From Xylocopa sonorina (taxonomy: Eukaryota; Arthropoda; Insecta; Hymenoptera; Apidae), in assembly GCF_050948175.1 (NCBI RefSeq), contig NW_027490250.1:698081-762080 (forward strand): 64,000 nt of DNA, in the 5' to 3' direction. A model generated the notes under the pieces. The model saw only the letters and a list, made by a program, of their open reading frames with translations. It was not told the origin of the DNA and ran no database searches. Each line of letters begins with the position of its first letter. Position 1 is the stretch's first letter. A program made the translations under genes and the position numbers. This document shows positions 58,201-64,000 of the stretch, in pieces.

Positions 58201-58820
58201 TACATGACACTTCGCAATGTATATGATATCTTATCCTGAAATATAGAAATGAGATGCGATATCGCGTTAAATGATGCTTTAGATCTCTATTGCTTAGAAA
58301 CGTAGACATCTAAAAACGCTATTCCGTGGCAGCGAAGTGTGGGATTAACATTCTTTGGAAGTGTTGACGAGTTATACATAACGTGTCGCAATGATATTAC
58401 ATGTTATCATGATGCATAGAAATGGGATGCGATATCGCGTTTTATGATGCGTTACAAACCTGTTGCTTCGATACGTAGACGTCCACAAACGCTATTCCGT
58501 CACAGGGAAGACTGGGATTTCCATTCTTTTGAAGTGTGGACGAGATATATGTAATGGGCTGCGTTGAATATTGCATATGATCATGAGACAAAGAAATGAG
58601 ATGCAGTATATTATGAAGAATTAGAACTGTATTGCTTCGATACGTTGACGTCTAGAAGCGCTATTCTGTCGCACGTATGTGTGGAATTTACATTCTCTTG
58701 AAGTATTGATGAGATATACATAGCACGTTGCATTGAATTACATCTTATCGTGAAGCTTGGAATTGAGATTGCGATATCGCGTTTTATGTATCATTAGAAC
58801 TCTATTGCTTCGATCCGTAG
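52201..58820 (+). repeat. Diverged monomeric satellite flank
   Basis: The period remains about 174 bp (block starts at 58,042, 58,216 and 58,390), but neighbouring monomers differ by many private substitutions and I find few block duplications. A short exception is the repeated AAATCGACATATACATAAC near 55,582 and 55,930 (348 bp apart). New variants appear, such as AAGTGTATGCGAGG and CATTTGAAGTATAGACGAG. The final four monomers (58,216 onward) carry GTTGACGAG, CTATTCCGT and GTGTGGGATT, the signature of the edge subfamily. No gene was seen. Confidence 0.88.
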
Positions 58821-60368
58821 TGTAGCGTCTGGCGTACTGCCTTCCTACCTCGAGCGCCTCCCGCAGCATCTGGCAGCGACATTCTCACCGTCAGCAGCAC
58901 CTAAAAACATGGGACGAGCGCCACCGCAACCGAACACACGCCACGTCCACCAAGCTAAGGCTGCCAGCAATGCACGAATACCCAGGAGTTCAAGTGACTG
59001 ACCCCGCGACAACGCGCAGCGTCTCCAAAGCAAGGGATGATACAGCATTCAGCCAGACGACTGGACCACTGGGCACAGCAGCGTTTTACCTTCATCACCT
59101 CAGCGTTATTCTCTTTTCTACGGTATATGTTCGGAAATCCTCTAAATCCAAGTACTCGACACATGCATTGTACATACGCAGACAACACATACGTAGTTTC
59201 TAAGATCGATGTAAACATCGATAATTATTAGTTGCGATACGCTCCAGCGGGCGTACTACGCGCGCGGCTCACGCGTAACGCGATCCGGGCACCAATCCGA
59301 GCGGCCACCCCACTCTGTGGTCGAGCGAATCGCGCGCCACGCGATCTAAGGATGTCGCGGATCCGCGATCCGAGAGTCAATCTACTTCGAGCCTCGTTCC
59401 AAGCTAATCATTAGACAGCTTCGATACCTTCGGGCTATTCGTCTGAGTTGGAAGTGTTACCAAATCTATTCTAAATTTCAATTTTAATTCAATTCATCGA
59501 GTTTAGTTCTAGTTCCTATTCTAAACAATTAAGCCTACTTTTAATTTAGTATTATGGAAAGTATAGTGAAAGCTCAGGATTAACTTAAAATATACTTTGA
59601 TTTTATCTCCTAACTACAAGTTCAGTTACTGATAACATCCTTTAACTTCATTATTAACCTACGAGTTCTTCCACGAGCCAATGCGTGGGCATTCTACATT
59701 CAATCCAATCGTTAGTCGATCATTGGTAATCAGCTGGTTAGAGCGGACCGCCGCTTAGCTCCGCTGACACATACGAGAGACTCAGTGCAGATAACGTCGA
59801 CATTTCACTCTCTGGACCGACAGGCTAGAGCTGACCGCCGCTTAACCGAGTCGTATCTAGTCCGCTGAAATTAGACGCGAATGTGCAGCAATTTGAAACA
59901 AAAGGCTCGACGTGCGAGAAGGAAGAATTTCCTACGCCGTCTAATACGTGATTACGTGGGCACCGAAGCCTTATCGTCGCACTGTTCATCCGCCAGCGTC
60001 ACCGTCGCTTCTCAATGTTCTACGCCTCCAACGTCATCCCGTCCAGGGGAGCCGAACATCGCCGAAATTTCCGCAAAGCTGGGCGCTCATCCTTTTAGAC
60101 ATTCAGACTCGCAGTCCCTACGCAGAATCGATTCCAGACTACGATCCATGGAAGCAGAGATACCTGAGGAAAGAGTATTGATTTGTTCTCTATCAAAACG
60201 ACAAAGGTAGGGTTTCTCCACACTTACCGCGTTCACCGTGCTCGTAAAAGCGTTCGTTGTAACACGGAAGCAACCCGGCATTAGTTGCAATTAAGCGAGC
60301 CGTTTCCGCGAATTGGCTGCGTGTCGTCTCCGAGTAAAGCGGAAATATTCCACCACCGTGACGAGACA
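58821..60368. mobile_element. 1.55-kb insertion in a satellite monomer, candidate solo LTR
   Basis: Satellite stops at CGATCCGTAG (58,811-58,820) and resumes with AGTCTAGAAACGCC (60,374 onward). The interruption is unrelated to the satellite and lies inside one monomer. It starts TGTAGCGTC and ends GACGAGACA, so the ends are TG...CA and inverted complements at 7 of 9 positions, as in LTRs. A degraded duplication (GTAG on the left, GATG on the right) may be a target-site duplication. The interior holds GC-rich segments and an AT-rich stretch at about 59,460-59,660. I see no convincing polyadenylation signal and no recognisable protein. It is long for a solo LTR, so an unknown non-autonomous element is a real alternative. 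Strand is unknown. Confidence 0.5.
59738..59844 (+). repeat. Two direct copies of a TAGAGC-GACCGCCGCTTA motif within the insertion
   Basis: TTAGAGCGGACCGCCGCTTAG begins near 59,738 and a close copy, CTAGAGCTGACCGCCGCTTAA, begins near 59,825, 87 bp later. The motif is absent from the satellite. The role is unknown; it could be an internal subrepeat of an LTR. Confidence 0.6.
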
Positions 60369-61999
60369 GATGAAGTCTAGAAACGCCATTCCGTACCAAG
60401 GAAAAGTGGCATTTAAATTCCTTCGGGGTGTAGCCGAGATATGCATAACGCGTTGCATTGATTTACATCTTATCAGGAGACATAGAAATGAGATGCGATA
60501 TCGCGTTTTACGATGCATTAGAACAATGTTGGTTAGAAACGTAGACATCTAGATACGATATTCCGTAACAAGGGAGTGTGGTATTTACATTCCTTTGAAG
60601 TGTCGACCAGATATACATATCACGTTGCATTGAATATTACGTCTTATATCATGAGTCATAGAAATGAGATGCGATGTCACGTTTTATGAAGCATTAGAAC
60701 TCCATTTCTTCGAAACGTAGACATCTAGAAACGCTATAAAGTAGCAAGGAAGTGTGGTATTTGCATGCCTTTGAAGTGTCGACGAGATATACATAACGCG
60801 GTGTACTGAATATTACATCTTACCGTGGGACATTAAAATGAGATGCGATATCGCGTCTTATAGAGCATACGAACTCTACTGCTTCGATACGTAGAAATCT
60901 AGAAACGCTATTCCGTCGGAAGGAAGTGTGGGATTTACAATCTTTTGAGGTGTTGACGAGATATATTTAACGCGTTGTATACAAATACATCTTACCATGA
61001 AACATAGAGACAAGATGCGATATCGCGTTTTATGAAGCATTAGAACTCTATTGCTTCGATATGTGGATATCTTGAAACGCTATTCCGTAGCGTGGAAGTG
61101 TGGGATTTAGAGTCTTTTGTGCTGTTGACGAGATACAGATAACGCGTTTCTTTGATATGACGTTTTATCTAGAGATATAGAGATGAAATTCGATATCGCA
61201 TTTCATGAAGCGTTAGTACTCCATAACTTCGACATGTGACTTCAAGAAACGTTATTCCGTAGTATGGAAGTGTGGGCGCTACATACTTTTGAAGTGCTGA
61301 CGAGATATACATAACGCGTTGCATTGATATTACATCTTATCATGAAACCTATAAATGAGATGCGATATCGCGTTTTATGAAGAATTAGAACTCTATTGCT
61401 TCGATTGGTAGACATTTAGAAATCTATTCCGTAGCAAGGATGTGTGGAATTCATATTCTTATGAGGTGTTGACAAGATATACATAATGTGCTGCATTGAA
61501 TATTACATCTTATCATGAGACATAGAAATGAGATGCGATATCGCGTTTTTTGAAGTTTTAGAACCGTACTTCTTCGATACGTACACATCTGGAAACGCTA
61601 TACCGTAGCAAGGAAGAGTTTCATTTACATTCTTTTGAACCATCGATGAGATATACATAGCGCGTTGCTTTGGATATTACATCTTATCATGAGACATAGA
61701 AATGAGATGCGATATCGCGCTTTATGAAGCATTAGAACTGCGTTGCTTCGAAACGTATACATCTAGAATCGCTTTATGTAGCATGGAAGTGTGGGATTTA
61801 TATTCTGTTGAAGTGTTGACGAGATATACAAAACGCGTTGCATTGAAGATTACATCTTATCATGAGACATAGAATTGATAAGCGATATTGCTTTCTATGA
61901 AGCATTAGAACTCCATTGCTCCGTTATGTAGACATCTAGAAACCCTGTTCCGTAGCAAGGAAGTGTGGCATTTACATGGTATTGAATTGTATGCGCTGC
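60369..61999 (+). repeat. Edge subfamily of the 174-bp satellite, about nine monomers
   Basis: The same orientation and about the same period (starts near 60,457, 60,629, 60,805, 61,322 and 61,495) identify it as the same satellite. It has consistent variants: TTTTATGAAGCATT, CTAGAAACGC, CTATTCCGTAGCAAGG, GTGTGGGATTTACA, GTTGACGAGATATACATAACGCG and TTGCATTGA. These are shared among its monomers and with the last monomers before the insertion, so it is a subfamily and not only random decay. GCGATATCGC is intact in about six of these monomers and altered near 60,673, 61,180 and 61,880. The block ends near TGTATGCG at about 61,995. Confidence 0.9.
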
Positions 62000-62066
62000 A
62001 GAACCAGAGGACGACGTGTTTGCGACCAACAACAGAATGTGAATTCCGACTCTAGCGAACGTAAAA

Positions 62067-62351
62067 CTAGTAGATCCACAATTTCATTGACCGGAAAATG
62101 TGGATATGTTAATCGGCACCGGCCCCACTTTATCATCCCCTAGCATCGGCCAGTACAAGCTTTCTCCTCGCAACGATTCTGAATTAATCCTCCAAAGGAC
62201 GCAATTTGGACGGATCATCGGGAGGAGCGTATCCACATCGGCGTCGTGGAGGAAACATCAAACGTTCGTTACAATCTTGAATTTCGAACTTCAAAAATTC
62301 TGGGTGCTAGTAGAGGGCCCACACGGACGACAGCTATTTTCCGCGAAGTAG
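62067..62351 (+). pseudogene. Pao/BEL protease C-terminal fragment and following spacer
   Basis: The frame reads LVDPQFH, a stop at 62,088-62,090, then PENVDMLIG from about 62,091. D-x-LIG near the protease C-terminus is characteristic of Pao/BEL polyproteins. It is followed by a GQYKLSP segment and an LQRTQFGRIIGR segment, where family members typically have a 'T-x-GWI-x-G' turn. The catalytic aspartate motif of the protease lies further upstream in intact elements and is absent here, so the copy begins inside the domain. A TAG stop at 62,349-62,351 ends the open stretch. An ATG is not needed: this is an internal piece of a polyprotein, and the GTG at 62,100 is only a valine codon. Confidence 0.82.
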
Positions 62352-62555
62352 GAATGCGAGCAGTATTTTCACGACCACGTTAAACAGACACGAACCGGTC
62401 GTTACATTGTCGCACTGCCGTTCAGTGAAAAGAAGATGCAGTTAGGCGAAACTCGGTCGCGCGTCCTCAACCTTCTTCTTTCTCTCGAACGAAAATTCAT
62501 GAAAGATCCAGAGCTGAAACGAGAATACTCCACCGTCACCGAGGAATATTTCTAG
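62352..62555 (+). pseudogene. Pao/BEL spacer between protease and reverse transcriptase
   Basis: This is in the same frame as the preceding piece. It contains GRYIVALPF, then LGETRSR and the LLSLERKFMKDPELK segment, all recognisable as the conserved stretch that precedes the RT fingers in Pao/BEL pol. It ends EEYF followed by a TAG stop at 62,553-62,555. The next codons in the same frame continue the family pattern (MGHM), so the stop is a point lesion and not a protein end. Confidence 0.82.
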
Positions 62556-62794
62556 ATGGGACACATGAGCCAGGTAGGGCCACGCGATTCGGATGGCCTC
62601 TACCTCATCCACCACGCCGTCATCAAACTGTCCAGCTCAACAACGAAGGTTCGCGTCGTCTTCGATGGATCTGCAAGATCGAGCAGTAGACTGACATTGA
62701 ACGATACGCTTTTGGCAGGACCAACGATACAGGTCGACATATTCGCTTTTCCCATAAGGTTCCGTCAACACACCTATGTCTTAACCGGAGTCAC
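62556..62794 (+). pseudogene. Reverse transcriptase N-terminal (fingers) fragment
   Basis: GHMSQV, HHAVIK and TKVRVVFDGSA (FDGSA at 62,661) match the start of Pao/BEL RT, which normally has 'PHHAV' and 'VRVVFDASA' motifs. LNDTLLAGP and the FRQHTYVLT segment follow. Near 62,790-62,794 the frame breaks. The lost residues are those around the first catalytic aspartate of RT motif A, so this copy lacks that aspartate. After the break the pattern continues in a different frame with IEKMYRQ. Confidence 0.88.
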
Positions 62795-63232
62795 ATCGAG
62801 AAGATGTATCGGCAGTTCCTCGTAAGACCGGAAGACCGCCGATACCAGCCGATATTGTGACGAGATAACAAGGGAAAGGTGAAAACGTACGAGCTGAACA
62901 CGATCGCGTTCGGACTATCTTTAGCGCCTTTCCTCGTCATCAGGTATATTCATCAGCTAGCGGACGACGAAAAGGTGAATGCTCCTTTCGCATCGACCGT
63001 GCTCCAGCGAGATCTATACGTCGACGATCTCCTAACTGGCACAGATAATTACGAAGACGCTAGACAACTACGGGACCAGGTAATAAAGCTACTTAAAGGC
63101 GGCAACCTCCACATTCAACAATGGGTCTCGAGCGAACCGAAACTTTTAGTAGGACTTCCGGAAGGCGAAATTCACCCAAAGTATTTTGGAGACGCCACAA
63201 TGAAAGCTCTTGGCGTTTCGTGGCACGCGTAG
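62795..63232 (+). pseudogene. Reverse transcriptase palm fragment with YVDD
   Basis: It opens with IEKMYRQ, then RPEDRRYQ, and has an in-frame TGA at 62,858-62,860, where the family usually has a tryptophan. It continues with KTYELNTIAFGLSLAPF, then IRYIHQLADDE. The YVDD motif, carrying the second and third catalytic aspartates, is at 63,017-63,028 and is intact. GNLHIQQW and an ALGVSWH segment follow, ending in a TAG at 63,230-63,232. Typical Pao/BEL proteins read straight through this point. The GTG at 62,879 is a valine codon, not a start. Confidence 0.92.
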
Positions 63233-63487
63233 GACGACCGAATCATCTATTCCGTGGATCCAAACATCGATACGAGGATCACCAAACGCACGATCTTATC
63301 CACCATGACAAAAATATTCGACCCGTTAGGTTTACTGGCGCCAGTAATAATAACGGCAAAAATATTTATGCAACACCTTTGGAAACTGCAATTGGCCTGG
63401 GATGAATCGCTACCAACTATCCTCCATACAGAATGGTCCACGTACGTGAAGGAAATGCAGTTATATAACGAAACATTCTTCGAGTGA
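63233..63487 (+). pseudogene. RT-RNase H connection region (Pao A17-type segment)
   Basis: This is in the same frame as the RT palm. TKRTILSTMTKIFDPLGLLA (FDPLGLLAP begins at 63,317) and AKIFMQHLWK with LAWDESLP are hallmark motifs of the segment that follows RT in Pao/BEL polyproteins. As I recall, domain databases label this segment as Pao retrotransposon peptidase A17. A TGA at 63,485-63,487 interrupts it just before the RNase H motifs. Confidence 0.9.
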
Positions 63488-63925
63488 CACGTATGCCAAT
63501 CGAAGGTGCGAAGGGTGGAATTACACAGGTTCTGCGACGCGAGCGAACGAGCATACGGAGCGTGCGTGTATCTACGGTCAGTCGACAATCGCGGACGAAT
63601 TAAAACGAGACTATTATGCGCGAAATTTCGGGTCGCACCAGTAAAAGTTGTCAGCCTCGCACGTCTCGAACTTTGCGGTGCGGTGCTACTGACGTCATTA
63701 TTGTCTAACGTCCGAGATAATAATGCACGCCGATTCGACTCGATTAACTTCCGGACGCATTCCACGATAGTTTTATATTTGCTGCAACGCGAACCAGCCA
63801 CGCTAAGAACATTTGTGGCAAATAGAGGGGCCGAAATTCAAACGAGGACCGATAGAGGCACGTCAGGTCAAACGACAATCCAGCGGACCTCATATAGAGA
63901 GGACAAACACCGGCGGAATTCTTGA
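63488..63925 (+). pseudogene. RNase H domain fragment with a lost catalytic aspartate
   Basis: ELHRFCDASERAYGACVYLR carries the first catalytic aspartate (codon 63,536-63,538). LARLELCGA carries the catalytic glutamate (63,668-63,670). At the position where the family has a T-D-S-T motif this copy reads THSTIV, with histidine at 63,758-63,760 replacing the third catalytic residue. FVANRGAEIQ follows, after which the family pattern leaves this frame near 63,850. The remaining frame to the TGA at 63,923 encodes no recognisable sequence. Confidence 0.9.
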
Positions 63926-64000
63926 AGCCCTCCATCTGACGTCATGGACCATCGTGGTTTGCCGACGATAACAAGGATTGGCCGAAATCTACGTTCAACC
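63859..64000 (+). pseudogene. Continuation of pol after the second frameshift, cut by the window end
   Basis: In the third frame the codons give HVRSNDNPADL, a conserved Pao/BEL segment after RNase H. A TAG at 63,895-63,897 follows, then RGQTPAEFLKPSI with a TGA at 63,937-63,939, and then HGPSWFADD. The 'HGP-x-W' motif normally precedes the integrase zinc-binding region. The fragment is open at the window edge, so the integrase, if present, lies to the right. Confidence 0.85.

Larger units (their letters stand above)
1..58820 (+). repeat. 174-bp tandem satellite array, about 338 monomers
   Basis: Taking the AATGAATATT block as monomer start, successive copies begin at 13, 187, 361, 535 and 709, exactly 174 bp apart, and this period holds through the array apart from a few indels. 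Every monomer I read is in the same orientation. A typical monomer runs from AATGAATATT through GCGATATCGC, the TACGTAGACATCTGC block, TTTCCTAGCA and TCGCATTTACATTC to GAGGTATACATGACAC. Hand-counted G+C is about 63 of 174, with about nine CpGs. I see no gene inside it. Short reading frames within it are chance by-products of a repeat whose length is a multiple of three. The array continues off the left edge of the window. Its family identity is unknown to me; a repeat-library search is needed to name it. Confidence 0.98.
62000..64000 (+). mobile_element. Decayed Pao/BEL LTR retrotransposon fragment (pol region)
   Basis: In order, this stretch holds the end of the protease, the protease-RT spacer, reverse transcriptase, the RT-RNase H connection and RNase H, the domain order of Pao/BEL pol. 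The similarity is carried by three frames: frame A 62,067-62,790, frame B 62,795 to about 63,850, and frame C 63,859 to the window end. There are two frameshifts and at least eight in-frame stops (62,088, 62,349, 62,553, 62,858, 63,230, 63,485, 63,895 and 63,937). No gag, LTR or primer-binding site lies to its left; the satellite abuts it near 62,000. The element continues past the right edge, where integrase would be expected. It cannot be functional as read. Confidence 0.93.

Noticed and set aside
1..58820. CRISPR array, because of regular spacing
   Set aside because: The repeats are contiguous with no unique spacers, the unit is 174 bp and no cas-like genes are present.
1..58820. CENP-B box
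   Set aside because: TTCG occurs, but the required A and CGGG at the correct spacing do not follow in any monomer I read.
58845..59231. Several overlapping short frames on both strands at the insertion start
   Set aside because: They overlap each other on opposite strands, with no family resemblance and no consistent frame.
59881..60210. 109-codon frame in the insertion (arginine-rich)
   Set aside because: I recognise no domain. Overlapping frames in other phases are of similar length and the region sits inside a probable LTR-type element.
60313..60552. 79-codon frame crossing the insertion-satellite boundary
   Set aside because: Its second half is diverged satellite, so it cannot be a conserved coding sequence.
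1..62000. Telomeric repeat or telomere-adjacent tract
   Set aside because: I saw no run of TTAGG or a similar short telomeric unit anywhere in the window.
63247..63801. 184-codon minus-strand frame
   Set aside because: It is antisense to the Pao/BEL connection and RNase H motifs, which are clearly recognisable on the plus strand.
62000..64000. Functional Pao/BEL pol using recoding at its stops
   Set aside because: Stops occur at many unrelated sites in three frames together with catalytic-residue losses, which is decay and not programmed recoding.

Overview
The window is almost entirely satellite DNA. I see no functional protein-coding gene, no rRNA or tRNA gene and no CRISPR array. From base 1 to about 58,820 it is one head-to-tail tandem array with a 174-bp period, about 338 monomers, all in the same orientation. 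By hand count the consensus monomer is about 36% G+C and carries about nine CpGs, so it is not CpG-depleted. The only recognisable proteins are decayed pieces of a Pao/BEL-type LTR retrotransposon at the right end. Pao/BEL elements are found in animals. Together with the AT-rich but CpG-undepleted satellite, this suggests an arthropod, probably an insect; Hymenoptera is a guess at low confidence.

Layout: (1) 1-52,200 is homogenised satellite with nested higher-order repeats. Blocks of 6, 8, 10, 16, 25, 29 and about 30 monomers recur with near identity. One 3.7-kb block (1,656-5,400) recurs 43.8 kb away (45,421-49,165), and part of it appears a third time (40,801-42,552). (2) From 52,200 to 58,820 the monomers become individually diverged and higher-order copies are no longer visible. 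(3) 58,821-60,368 is a 1.55-kb non-satellite insertion inside one monomer. It begins TG, ends CA and has imperfect 9-bp inverted ends, so it is a candidate solo LTR. (4) 60,369-61,999 is about nine more monomers of a distinct, more diverged subfamily. (5) 62,000-64,000 is a pol relic covering the end of the protease, reverse transcriptase, the connection region and RNase H. It has two frameshifts, at least eight in-frame stops and lost catalytic residues, and it runs off the window.

The whole resembles the edge of a centromeric or pericentromeric satellite: a homogenised core at left, monomeric diverged repeats at right, then transposon debris. The monomer carries compact dyad symmetries, chiefly the 10-bp perfect palindrome GCGATATCGC and the 13-bp dyad CTACGATACGTAG. 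The first survives in most of the diverged edge monomers. Monomers lacking these dyads are not scattered at random: two types (called B and C here) recur as an ordered dimer. A centromere role is inference; the sequence directly shows only the repeat architecture.
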